Shown here: positions 9,888 through 19,122 of the stretch, piece by piece
How the letters are laid out: every line of letters starts with the position of its first letter
Position numbering within the stretch: the stretch's first letter is position 1
Assembly (NCBI GenBank): GCA_003963365.1
Contig: RXJG01000001.1
Span: 1-64,000, forward strand
Direction of reading: 5' to 3'
DNA: 64,000 nt
Source of the DNA: Sphingobacteriales bacterium
Lineage (GTDB): Bacteria > Bacteroidota > Bacteroidia > Chitinophagales > Chitinophagaceae
Notes under the pieces: model-generated
Seen by the model: the letters and a program-made list of their open reading frames with translations, nothing else
Database searches by the model: none
Told to the model about the DNA's origin: nothing
Position numbers and translations under genes: made by a program

Positions 9888-10604
9888 ATGAAAAACATTA
9901 TAGCAATAACTATTTTATTGTTGGCAGGGCTGAGTGCAGCAGGGCAAACAAAGGATCTTAAGCGAAACCAGTTTGCCGATTTTTCAGCATCCATCGGTAA
10001 ATCAGCAGGTACAGTGGCATTGTCGTATGTACATAACTGGCGTACGGGTAAAAAGAAAAAATTTGAATTAGGTATTGGCGGACGCTTTACTTCTTATATC
10101 GGTCAAAACCGGTATTACCGTACAGCACCAGCCATTATCACCAGTGGTAAAACAGGACCGCTTGTATTCTTTGAGCAGGATATTGTTGCCAATATTGATA
10201 CCGTACTCATCAATCATCCGCAGGTGAATTTGCTGAACCTGACTTTTAATTTTGGGTATCACTTTAATGCTAAATGGTATGCAGGATTTAATATTGATGT
10301 AATTGGTTTTTCATTTGGTGCAGATAAAGCAGGTCGTTTTATCAATGGAAGCAGCGGACAACTAACCAAAGCCAGTATAGCAAATTTTAATGCCTTACTT
10401 ACCAGTGATAATGATTATGGCAGTTTAAATTCGGAGTTGTTTGGTAAATACCAGTTTAATAAGAAATGGGGTGTAAAAGCAGGGTTACAGTTTTTGTTTA
10501 CTGAATATAAAACAAACACCAAAGTACAAACCTATCCAAGGCTTAATGACCGTTTCCGTAATAAGGTACCGGCATTTGTAGGGGGTGTATCGTATAATTT
10601 TTAA
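9888..10604 (+). CDS. Outer-membrane beta-barrel-like hypothetical protein
   Basis: Signal peptide, alternating beta-strand pattern, C-terminal aromatic (GGVSYNF). Confidence 0.65.
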   Translation: MKNIIAITILLLAGLSAAGQTKDLKRNQFADFSASIGKSAGTVALSYVHNWRTGKKKKFELGIGGRFTSYIGQNRYYRTAPAIITSGKTGPLVFFEQDIVANIDTVLINHPQVNLLNLTFNFGYHFNAKWYAGFNIDVIGFSFGADKAGRFINGSSGQLTKASIANFNALLTSDNDYGSLNSELFGKYQFNKKWGVKAGLQFLFTEYKTNTKVQTYPRLNDRFRNKVPAFVGGVSYNF

Positions 10605-10612
10605 TTCATCTT

Positions 10613-11062
10613 ATGAAAAAACTTTTCGCTCTTTGTTTTATCGTGGTGGCGGTGGCATGTAAAAAAGATTTATCCTCTGTTATTCCGGTAAATGATAAGC
10701 CGGGAGGAATGGATACGATGGGCAGGATGATGAATACAGATACCCCGGTAGTATTGTTAAAAGGAACTTTCATTAAAGGGCCTTATGGAACAACCACTGG
10801 TACGGCAAAAATTATTAAAGACAGAATGGGTGTACATCATCTTTTCCTGGAAAACTTTACAGTGAGTAACGGACCGGATTTAAAAGTATACTTATCCAGT
10901 GATTTAAATGCCGGCAAATATTTACGTTTGGGTAGTTTAAAATCAACCAATGGTAACCAGTTGTACGATATACCCGGCCAACCGGATTACAATGAGTATA
11001 AATATGCACTCATCTGGTGTGAAAGCTTTGCTCATTTGTTTGGATCGGCAGCCTTAAAATAA
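10613..11062 (+). CDS. DM13 domain-containing lipoprotein
   Basis: GTFIKGPYGTTTGTAKI...FTVSNGPDLKVYLSSD...YKYALIWCESFAHLFGSAAL; lipobox-like AVAC. Confidence 0.85.
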   Translation: MKKLFALCFIVVAVACKKDLSSVIPVNDKPGGMDTMGRMMNTDTPVVLLKGTFIKGPYGTTTGTAKIIKDRMGVHHLFLENFTVSNGPDLKVYLSSDLNAGKYLRLGSLKSTNGNQLYDIPGQPDYNEYKYALIWCESFAHLFGSAALK

Positions 11063-11123
11063 ATTTATAAAAAAGAGGCCCGATTTTAGAACAGGTAAAA
11101 CCGTGAGCAAAAATTAAACGTAT

Positions 11124-11672
11124 ATGAAAAGCATAAAATTATTATCAGGGGCCGTTGCTATCCTGTTTGCTAACCTGTTAAATGCACAGCATTATACACC
11201 AACAGATGAAGGCAGTGAAGTAAAGTTCAAAATAAAAAACTTTGGGGTACAGGTAGGGGGTGATTTTACCGGTTTAAAAGGAACAATAAAATTTGAACAG
11301 GCCAAGCCGACAGATGGAAGTTTTGATGTTACCGTAGCTTCCAATTCTGTCAACACCGGGATAGGATTAAGAGATAAACACCTGAAGAAAGAAGAATATT
11401 TTAATGTGGATAAATATCCGCTGATAGAAATAAAATCAACAAAGATTACGAATGCAAATAAAGAAGGCTGGTTATATTTCTACGGAACTTTAACTATGAA
11501 AGGGGTAACTAAAGAAATATCTTTTCCTTTCCGGGCAAAAGAACAAAACGGAGGATACTTGTTTAGCGGTGAGTTTAAAATAAACCGGAGGGATTATGGA
11601 GTAGGAGGAAACAGCTTTTCTTTATCTGACAATGTAACGGTGATTTTAACTGTATTTACAAAAAAGATGTAA
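11124..11672 (+). CDS. YceI family protein
   Basis: EVKFKIKNFGVQVGGDFTGLKGTIKF...LRDKHLKKEEYFNVDKYPLIEIKS. Confidence 0.93.
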   Translation: MKSIKLLSGAVAILFANLLNAQHYTPTDEGSEVKFKIKNFGVQVGGDFTGLKGTIKFEQAKPTDGSFDVTVASNSVNTGIGLRDKHLKKEEYFNVDKYPLIEIKSTKITNANKEGWLYFYGTLTMKGVTKEISFPFRAKEQNGGYLFSGEFKINRRDYGVGGNSFSLSDNVTVILTVFTKKM

Positions 11673-11673
11673 C

Positions 11674-12222
11674 TTGAAAATGATAAGCATGACCAAAACT
11701 TCCGGTATGAATTTACAACAGGCAGTACAAAACGTATTAGTACAACTGTCTGATACCATCAGCCAGTTAAGTAATGAACAATACTCCCGGGTTTGCAAAA
11801 CATTAAACAACTCAACTATCGGTCAGCATGTGCGGCATACCATTGAATTATTTCAATGCCTGGAAACAGGTTACCAAACGGGTGTGGTGAACTACGAAAA
11901 ACGAAAAAGAGATTTACAGATTGAGACCGATAAAAATATCGCTGCCGCATTGCTTACTCAATTATACCAGGGCCTCAATAAGCCTAATAAAGAATTACAG
12001 TTAGATACTCAGTATGATGATACGGCAAATGATATTGTATCAGTGCGTACGAACTATTACAGGGAGATCATATATAATCTTGAACACACTATACATCATA
12101 TGGCATTAATACGAATAGGAGTGCAGGCTGTTTCAGTTGTTCAATTGCCGGAGGATTTTGGTGTAGCCTCTTCCACCATGCGATACAGAAAAAATGTGCA
12201 CAGTAACGTACATACCGCATAA
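11674..12222 (+). CDS. DinB family protein
   Basis: Four-helix pattern with STIGQHVRHTIELF and YNLEHTIHHMALIRIG metal-binding histidines. Confidence 0.85.
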   Translation: MKMISMTKTSGMNLQQAVQNVLVQLSDTISQLSNEQYSRVCKTLNNSTIGQHVRHTIELFQCLETGYQTGVVNYEKRKRDLQIETDKNIAAALLTQLYQGLNKPNKELQLDTQYDDTANDIVSVRTNYYREIIYNLEHTIHHMALIRIGVQAVSVVQLPEDFGVASSTMRYRKNVHSNVHTA

Positions 12223-12919
12223 GGATAAAATTTTTCTTGCCTCTAACAGGGATGAGAAACACAGCCGTGCCGATGCCATTGCTCCTAAAGCATATGAATT
12301 CAGCACAGGAAAAATATTTTTTCCAAAAGATGCGCAGGCAAACGGAACATGGATAGCATTGCATGAGAATGGGAATGCAATGGTATTACTCAATGGTGGA
12401 TTTCAAAAACACGAACCGGTGTATCCTTATCGTAAAAGTCGTGGATTAATTTTTTTAGATATAATGGACAGTGATTGGATGCTGGATAAGTATAAAACAA
12501 TTTCACTGGAGAATATAGAACCTTTTACATTGGTAATGTACCGTGACGGTGAATTGTATGAATGCCGCTGGGATGGAAAACAGAAATATATTGAAGAAAA
12601 AGACATCACTGTTCCGCATATCTGGTCATCAGTCACTTTGTATGATAATGAAACGATAGCTAAAAGAAAATTATGGTTTGAAGAGTTTATTCAAAAGAAT
12701 GCACAACCACAAATGGATGATATATTTCATTTTCATCATTTTGGCGGGGAAGGGGATGAGGTGAATGATATCCGGATGAACCGTAATGGAGTTTTATATA
12801 CGGTTAGCGTAACCGGTATTGAATTAGATTCAGAAAAAGCGTTCTTAAAATATATTGACCTCAAAAATGAACAATCTTACACCAGCAGCTTTAACTTTAG
12901 CACCTCACCAACACACTGA
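12194..12919 (+). CDS. NRDE family protein (TANGO2-like)
   Basis: N-terminal MCTVTYIPHKDKIFLASNRDE. Confidence 0.93.
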   Translation: MCTVTYIPHKDKIFLASNRDEKHSRADAIAPKAYEFSTGKIFFPKDAQANGTWIALHENGNAMVLLNGGFQKHEPVYPYRKSRGLIFLDIMDSDWMLDKYKTISLENIEPFTLVMYRDGELYECRWDGKQKYIEEKDITVPHIWSSVTLYDNETIAKRKLWFEEFIQKNAQPQMDDIFHFHHFGGEGDEVNDIRMNRNGVLYTVSVTGIELDSEKAFLKYIDLKNEQSYTSSFNFSTSPTH

Positions 12920-12920
12920 T

Positions 12921-14000
12921 ATGAACCGGTGGCAACGCTTTTTACACCGTCCATTTCTTATAAAATTACTGCACTGGGAATACTGGAGTATGAATACCGT
13001 TTACGGATTGATTTACCCGGTGTTTGCATGGTTATGTTTCCGCAGTGGTTTTAAATTCTTTTTTTCAGCAGCTAACCCGGCAATTAAGAACGGAGGTTTT
13101 TTGCTCGAGAGCAAAAAAGATATTTATGATATGTTGCCGGTTGCCTTTCACCCAAAAACATTGTTGTTTGCCGGCGGCACTCCGGCTGCACAAGTGCTGA
13201 ATACAATTAAAGAAAATAAGCTGAGTTTTCCGTTAATGGCAAAACCTGATATAGGAATGCGTGGTCTTGCTGCTAAAAAGCTGGAGAATGAAGCGGATGT
13301 ATTAAAATATATACCCTGTTTTTCTATCAACTTCCTGTTACAGGAATTTGTTGCATTTGAAAATGAACTGGGCATATTTTATTATCGGTTCCCCGGTGAA
13401 ACTAAAGGTCATATATCCGGCATAGTGGCAAAGGAATTTTTAACAGTGTATGGAGATGGACAATCAACTTTATTACAGTTACTACAAAAAGATAAACGGT
13501 TTATACTGCAAATTCCTTCTTTGCAAAAAGAATATGGTGAAGAACTGAATAAAGTGCTGAGAGCAGGAGAGAAGCAGTTGTTAGTGCCATACGGTAATCA
13601 TGCAAGGGGAGCAAAATTTTTAGATTACTCACATTTAATTGATGAAGAACTGACGAATACGATTGATACTATTTGTCAACAGGTGCCTGAATTTTATTAC
13701 GGTAGAATTGATTTGCGTTACCATACCTGGGAAGAATTAAAACAAGGGAAAAATATTTCGATTATAGAGCTCAATGGTGCCGGCAGTGAACCTACACATA
13801 TATACGATCCTAAACACTCCATCTTCTTTGCGTGGAAAGAAATTATTCGCCATTGGGTATTATTGTACCGGATAAGTAAAATCAATCACCGCAAAGGTTA
13901 TCCATATATGAGTGCTTCCGATGGCCTGGCTATGTTTCGTGAAAATAATAGTTACGTGGGGGCTTTGCAGGAAGTACATGAAAGATTATTGCATGCTTAA
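12921..14000 (+). CDS. ATP-grasp protein (D-alanine-D-alanine ligase-like)
   Basis: FPLMAKPDIGMRG...LLQEFVAFENELGIFYYRFPGE...FYYGRIDLRYH...IELNGAGSEPTHIYDP; start set at 12921, directly after the upstream stop, not at 12855. Confidence 0.85.
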   Translation: MNRWQRFLHRPFLIKLLHWEYWSMNTVYGLIYPVFAWLCFRSGFKFFFSAANPAIKNGGFLLESKKDIYDMLPVAFHPKTLLFAGGTPAAQVLNTIKENKLSFPLMAKPDIGMRGLAAKKLENEADVLKYIPCFSINFLLQEFVAFENELGIFYYRFPGETKGHISGIVAKEFLTVYGDGQSTLLQLLQKDKRFILQIPSLQKEYGEELNKVLRAGEKQLLVPYGNHARGAKFLDYSHLIDEELTNTIDTICQQVPEFYYGRIDLRYHTWEELKQGKNISIIELNGAGSEPTHIYDPKHSIFFAWKEIIRHWVLLYRISKINHRKGYPYMSASDGLAMFRENNSYVGALQEVHERLLHA

Positions 14001-14090
14001 ACCAATTTGAAAGTAAAAATTCAAAAGTCGAAAGAAAGGATTTTTTATTTTTTACTTTTAACTTTTGACTTCTCTCCCGTACATTCGCTC

Positions 14091-14786
14091 ATGCCTAAAT
14101 TAGTCCGTGTATTTTTTGTAGGTATGCTGGTGAGTTTCCTTGGTTCATTACCATTGGGAACATTGAATGTGGCTGCCATGCAGATATCTGTTACCGATGG
14201 TATTTCTCCTGCTTTATGGTTTTCCTTAGGTTCACTTACTGCTGAAATTGTTTATGTACGCATTTCATTAGTGGCTATGGATTGGGTTCGAAAACAAAAA
14301 AGAATATTTAAAGCACTGGAATGGATTACGCTGCTGATTGTAATTGCATTGGCTGTTTCCAGTTTTATTGCCGCTACTAAACCGGCGGGTGAAGCAAAGA
14401 ACATTATTTTATCTAATACCATGCACCGTTTCTTCCTTGGGTTAGTGATGAGTGCTATTAATCCTGTGCAAATACCTTTCTGGTTTGGCTGGAGTACGAT
14501 CTTATTTACCAAAAAGGTTTTAGAACCCAAACCATCATTCTATAATCTCTATATTATTGGAATAGGTATCGGAACTTTTATAGGAAACTGTGTTTTCATT
14601 TTTGGCGGACAATTAGTTGCTGACAAACTCAACAATAACCAGCATGTTTTGCATTATGTTATTGGAACTATCTTCGCTGTTACTGCGGTGATACAGGTAT
14701 GGAGGATGTCAAGAAAAAAAGATGTAGGTCATCATATTGAACACCCTGAAGAAATGAAACATCCATTTGAAAAACAAATTCATTAA
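14091..14786 (+). CDS. LysE family translocator
   Basis: VRVFFVGMLVSFLGSLPLGTLNVAAMQISVTDG...; start set at MPKLV (14091). Confidence 0.85.
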   Translation: MPKLVRVFFVGMLVSFLGSLPLGTLNVAAMQISVTDGISPALWFSLGSLTAEIVYVRISLVAMDWVRKQKRIFKALEWITLLIVIALAVSSFIAATKPAGEAKNIILSNTMHRFFLGLVMSAINPVQIPFWFGWSTILFTKKVLEPKPSFYNLYIIGIGIGTFIGNCVFIFGGQLVADKLNNNQHVLHYVIGTIFAVTAVIQVWRMSRKKDVGHHIEHPEEMKHPFEKQIH

Positions 14787-14855
14787 TAAAATGAATGATG
14801 GATGAGCAACAGAAAAGATTATATTTAAATATTATTCACCTCTTAAACTACCTGC

Positions 14856-16265
14856 ATGGCAGCAACCAACCAACTCAACCGGTCGTTAGGATTAACATTA
14901 GTTATCGTTTTGGTAGTGGGTAATATCATTGGCTCGGGTGTTTACAAAAAAGTAGCCCCAATGGCGCATGAGTTGCATTCCTCCGGCTGGATTTTAATTG
15001 CCTGGATTATTGCGGGAGCCATTAGTTTATTAGGTGCATTAAGCAATGCAGAGGTGGCCGGGTTATTGGCTGATACCGGTGGTGAGTATGTGTATTATAA
15101 AAAAATTTATAATAAGTTTTTTGCTTTTTTGTTTGGCTGGTCTTTGTTTACAATTATTCAAACCGCCTCTATTTCTTCGCTGGCTTATGTATTTGCAGAG
15201 TCACTGAACAGTATTGTAAAGTTGCCACCCGTGCTGGAAAACTTAAAGGATGTTCATATTGGAAAATGGTTTTTTCCATTTGCTGATTTGAATATTAAAC
15301 TTACTGCCATTGTCGTCATCATTCTGCTTACCTGGATCAATAATAAAGGAATAAAGGCAGGCACAGGTTTTAGTACTGCGCTAATGATTCTTGTTTTAGC
15401 AGGTATCCTGCTTATTGTTGTTTTTGGGTTTTCCAGCGAACATGCAAACATAAAATCTGTAGTGGAAATGAAAACTACTACTGGTGTACCTGTTACATTT
15501 ACAGCTGTGTTTACCGCCATGCTGGCCGCATTTTGGGCCTACCAGGGTTGGGCTTCTACCGGTTATATTGGGGGTGAAATAAAAAATGCCAACCGTAACC
15601 TTCCATTAGGTATTGCATTGGGTACATTGATAGTAATTACTATATACCTGCTGGCCAATACAGCGTATCTTTCTTTATTACCCGTACAAAAACTGGAAGC
15701 AGTTTACGAAGGCAACAATCAAATTGCCGCTATTGAAGCGGTTAGGGTGTTTGGTGGAGATACAGGTGTATTACTCATCTCCATTTTAATTTGCATCACC
15801 ACATTAGGCTGTACCAATGCTACCATCTTAGTAAGTTGCCGGCCTTATTATGCAATGGCTAAAGAAGGGTTGTTCTTTAAAAAGGTAGCCAAATTGAATA
15901 ATTCACAGGTACCGGAAAATTCATTGTTGTATCAATGTGTGTGGGCGGTTATCTTAGTCTTCTCCGGCACATTTGATCAGTTGACAGATATGATCATTTT
16001 TGCGGTGTTTATATATTATGGAGCCACTACATTAGGTGTTTTTATTTTAAGAAAAAGAATGCCCGATGCACCCCGTCCTTATAAAGTATGGGGTTATCCT
16101 GTTGTTCCGGCAATTGTATTAATTTTTTGTGCTGTATTATTTATCAATACAATTTATTCAAGACCAAGGGAAGCAGCTATTGGCACTGTATTAATGCTTA
16201 CAGGTGTGCCGTTGTATTGGTGGTTTAAAAAGAAAAACCCCGATAACACCGGGGTTGAATCCTGA
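14856..16265 (+). CDS. APC family amino acid permease
   Basis: LGLTLVIVLVVGNIIGSGVYKKVAPMA, ~12 TM segments, FWAYQGWASTGYIGGEIKN. Confidence 0.93.
   Translation: MAATNQLNRSLGLTLVIVLVVGNIIGSGVYKKVAPMAHELHSSGWILIAWIIAGAISLLGALSNAEVAGLLADTGGEYVYYKKIYNKFFAFLFGWSLFTIIQTASISSLAYVFAESLNSIVKLPPVLENLKDVHIGKWFFPFADLNIKLTAIVVIILLTWINNKGIKAGTGFSTALMILVLAGILLIVVFGFSSEHANIKSVVEMKTTTGVPVTFTAVFTAMLAAFWAYQGWASTGYIGGEIKNANRNLPLGIALGTLIVITIYLLANTAYLSLLPVQKLEAVYEGNNQIAAIEAVRVFGGDTGVLLISILICITTLGCTNATILVSCRPYYAMAKEGLFFKKVAKLNNSQVPENSLLYQCVWAVILVFSGTFDQLTDMIIFAVFIYYGATTLGVFILRKRMPDAPRPYKVWGYPVVPAIVLIFCAVLFINTIYSRPREAAIGTVLMLTGVPLYWWFKKKNPDNTGVES
16236..16256 (-). terminator. Terminator hairpin inside the 3' end of the permease CDS, acting for the converging DinB gene
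   Basis: AACCCCG-loop-CGGGGTT; on the minus strand followed by TTTCTTTTT. Confidence 0.7.
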
Positions 16266-16269
16266 GGAT

Positions 16270-16779
16270 CTATAAATATCTTTCTTCCAGTATCGCTTTA
16301 TGATGGGTAAAATGTCCAACGGTAATAAATCCCAATGCATTTACGGAAACTGGCTGATTGCTTGCAGTACCTTTATTGTTCAGCATTTCATCAGTAAAGC
16401 TTTTAAAAAGTAATTCAGTTGATTTTCTTACTGTAATCAATTCTTCAATCAGTTCATCAGCTGTTCTTCTGCCTGCTTCGCTGGCGGGTGCATAATCATT
16501 CTCTTCAAAGCCGGGCAGTGGTGTTTGATCTTTACGGGCAATACGCAGGGCACGGTAAGCAAATATCCTTTCTGCATCTATTATATGTTGTACTAATTCT
16601 TTCACGGTCCATTTTCCTTCCGCATAAGCATAGTTCCATTTAGCTGCAGGGATTGATTTTAAAAAATTTTCAATCACGGTATGCTGACTGGCCAGCGCTG
16701 CATTAATATCGTTTTCTTTTACTTGTGCAATATACCGGCCATAATATGGTGCAAATTCATTTTCGTTTGGACGTGGCAT
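16270..16779 (-). CDS. DinB family protein
   Basis: EGKWTVKELVQHIIDAERIFAYRALRIARKD...GHFTHHKAILEERYL; start set at MPRPNENEF. Confidence 0.9.
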   Translation of the reverse strand: MPRPNENEFAPYYGRYIAQVKENDINAALASQHTVIENFLKSIPAAKWNYAYAEGKWTVKELVQHIIDAERIFAYRALRIARKDQTPLPGFEENDYAPASEAGRRTADELIEELITVRKSTELLFKSFTDEMLNNKGTASNQPVSVNALGFITVGHFTHHKAILEERYL

Positions 16780-16871
16780 AGTTTCTTGTTTTAATATTGA
16801 AGAATACAAATGTAATGGCTTTTGGCAGGAGCCAGCCATATCAGATTTATAAAAACAGGCAGGTTCAGCCA

Positions 16872-16909
16872 ATAAAAAAGGCAGACAATTATGCCAGCCT
16901 TTTTATTTC
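16872..16909 (-). terminator. Terminator downstream of the S8 peptidase gene
   Basis: AATAAAAAAGGC ... GCCTTTTTATT inverted repeat with T-run on the minus strand. Confidence 0.7.
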
Positions 16910-16924
16910 TGTATAAAATTGTAT

Positions 16925-18655
16925 TTATCCTTTCTTTGTTTTAATGACCTTTGGCTTAACCGGTTTTTTTGTTTTTTGTGAAGTTAAAGCCTCCGCTAAT
17001 TTAACTGCTTCATAGGCATTTACTATTCCACCACTTTGAGAAATTTCAGCCATGCTTACTTTATCTTCAGTACCCGGTTTTATTACTTTCATTGCCGGTA
17101 CCTGCACAGATTTCATAATAATAGCTTTTAATTGCGGTGCAGTTAGTTGGGGATAATAGGAAAGTATTAAAGCCGCAACACCAGCCACTACAGGACTAGC
17201 CATACTGGTTCCATTGAGGAAACCAAATTTACCATCCGGTTTAGTTGAATAAATTTTATAGCCGGGTGCAAACAGGTCCACTTCTTTTTTTCCGTAATTA
17301 CTGAAATAGGCTACCAGGTCTTTTTGTTCTTTACCCTGGCTGTTGATTTGTTTAATACTGGTATCACTGCTGGCGCCTACATTTACATAATTGACAGCTG
17401 TTCCGCCATTAATGAAATTGCGGTTGGGATAATTATCTTCCACATCATTATTTTCATTATCGTTACCGGCACCCTGAACGAGTAATACATTTTTTGATTC
17501 AGCATATTTCACTGCTTCATCCACCCATTTCTTTTCCGGAGAAAAACTTTTACCAAAACTCATGTTTATAATTTTGGCTCCATTATCAACGGCATAACGT
17601 ATAGCCAATGCCACATCTTTATCGTGTTCATCACCATTTGGTACAGCTCTTATCATCATGATCTTAACATTATCGGCAATGCCATCCATACCGATCCCGT
17701 TGTTTCGCTGGGCCCCGATAATTCCTGAAACATGTGTGCCGTGCATAAAATGGGCTGCCATTACATCATTATTCCCATAATAGCGGTCATTAAAATCATT
17801 GTATTTATCTTTTACAATTTCTCCACGGTAATCTTCCGGGGCTTCCATAATGGCATTCGCTTTCTTTTCTTCACCACTGTAATAATCATTCAGCTCTTCT
17901 ATAATTTCTTTGTTGGTGGCCGACTTCATAGCAAATCCTTCAAATGCAGCCATCATAATCAGTTTAGCACGGGCTGCGGGTTTTGTGAGGGCCTCAAAGG
18001 TTTCTAACTCTCCGCCGGTATACACTTCTTTATTCATCGATAATTTGATGATGCTGTCTGATTTTGGTAAATCTCTTTTTAACCAGCCAACCATGATAAT
18101 ATTATTTTGTGCTTCGGTTGCCTGTGCTTCTACTTTTACTTTGGCTTTCTTCCATGTTTTGTATTCATACAGTTCATCTTTGCTGAGTTTAGATTCATCA
18201 ATTGTTTTACCATCATATTTACCCATCAGGCTATGATAAATTCTTGCACCTTCATAGGAATCATCATCTACATTTTTTCCATCACTCCCCCCGAGAAAAT
18301 TCCAGCCATGTATATCATCCACATAGCCATTTCCATCATCATCTTTTCCATTGCCCGGAATTTCATTGGGATTTGTCCAGAGAATATTTTTGAGATCGGG
18401 TTGTGTCGTGTCAATGCCGGAATCAATAACAGCTACTAAAACGGTTTTGCTTTTTTTATTTTTTGCTTTAAGAAAATTGTAAGCCTTATCCAGGCTGATG
18501 CCAAAATACCCTTCGGTGGCCCGGTCTTTAAGATACCATGTTTTTAAAGCTTCCTCATTGTCTTTGTAAGCAGGCTTTTCGTTGTTTTGTGCAGTGGCAT
18601 TAATGCTTATTAAACTGATTACAATAGCAGCACCGGTAAATTTAAACTTGTTCAT
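16925..18655 (-). CDS. S8 family (subtilisin-like) secreted serine peptidase
   Basis: Catalytic motifs AVIDSGIDTTQPDL, HGTHVSGIIG, GTSMASPVVAGVAAL; start set at MNKFKFTG. Confidence 0.95.
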   Translation of the reverse strand: MNKFKFTGAAIVISLISINATAQNNEKPAYKDNEEALKTWYLKDRATEGYFGISLDKAYNFLKAKNKKSKTVLVAVIDSGIDTTQPDLKNILWTNPNEIPGNGKDDDGNGYVDDIHGWNFLGGSDGKNVDDDSYEGARIYHSLMGKYDGKTIDESKLSKDELYEYKTWKKAKVKVEAQATEAQNNIIMVGWLKRDLPKSDSIIKLSMNKEVYTGGELETFEALTKPAARAKLIMMAAFEGFAMKSATNKEIIEELNDYYSGEEKKANAIMEAPEDYRGEIVKDKYNDFNDRYYGNNDVMAAHFMHGTHVSGIIGAQRNNGIGMDGIADNVKIMMIRAVPNGDEHDKDVALAIRYAVDNGAKIINMSFGKSFSPEKKWVDEAVKYAESKNVLLVQGAGNDNENNDVEDNYPNRNFINGGTAVNYVNVGASSDTSIKQINSQGKEQKDLVAYFSNYGKKEVDLFAPGYKIYSTKPDGKFGFLNGTSMASPVVAGVAALILSYYPQLTAPQLKAIIMKSVQVPAMKVIKPGTEDKVSMAEISQSGGIVNAYEAVKLAEALTSQKTKKPVKPKVIKTKKG

Positions 18656-18690
18656 ATACCTTTTGTACGGTTGTTTATTTTTCAGATTGA

Positions 18691-18852
18691 TTATTGTTTT
18701 GACTGACTGGCGGCCCACGCATCCATTTTTTGTTCTAATACGGCGAGGGGCATGGCGCCATCTTTCAGTATCTCATCATGGAAAGATGCAATATTGAATG
18801 TATTGCCCAATTGATGCTCATATTTAGTTCTTAATTCACGAATCTTTAACGG
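18691..18852 (-). pseudogene. Relic: C-terminal tail of a DUF885-family protein
   Basis: Minus-strand frame reads ...KIRELRTKYEHQLGNTFNIASFHDEILKDGAMPLAVLEQKMDAWAASQSKQ*; no coherent upstream frame or start. Confidence 0.65.
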
Positions 18853-19060
18853 ATAAATTTTTCATACACTTTAATGTCATTCAACTTCTATTACTGCTAA
18901 AAACAATATTCTTTTCTTTCGTTCAATGAATCTTAAATATGTAAAATTTGGCGAAGTTATCAAAGAAAACTGAGAGGAGAGGTGATTTTTTTGATCTGTT
19001 GGTTAAAGGGTTGATGGGAGGTTTGACTGGTATTTACTGGATAAAATAAGCTAAAAAATT

Positions 19061-19099
19061 AAGGGTTTAAGATAGGTTTATTACCTGCTTTAAACCCTT
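19061..19099 (-). terminator. Stem-loop downstream of the OmpA-family gene
   Basis: AAGGGTTTAA ... TTAAACCCTT with inner AGGT/ACCT pairing. Confidence 0.6.
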
Positions 19100-19122
19100 A
19101 AACTATTTAAACTTTATAACTT

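Noticed and set aside
14007-14090. N-terminal extension of LysE (MKVKIQKSKERIFYFLLLTFDFSPVHSL) and the AT-rich AAAGTAAAAATTCAAAAGTC...GACTTTTGAAC-like imperfect inverted repeat
   Set aside because: Looks like translated low-complexity intergenic repeat common in Bacteroidota; real start MPKLVRV at 14091. Too degenerate to call a regulatory element.
17732-18439. Overlapping plus-strand ORFs (91, 108, 110, 63 aa) antisense to the S8 peptidase
   Set aside because: Antisense shadows of a strongly supported subtilisin-like CDS; low-complexity His/Phe-rich translations.
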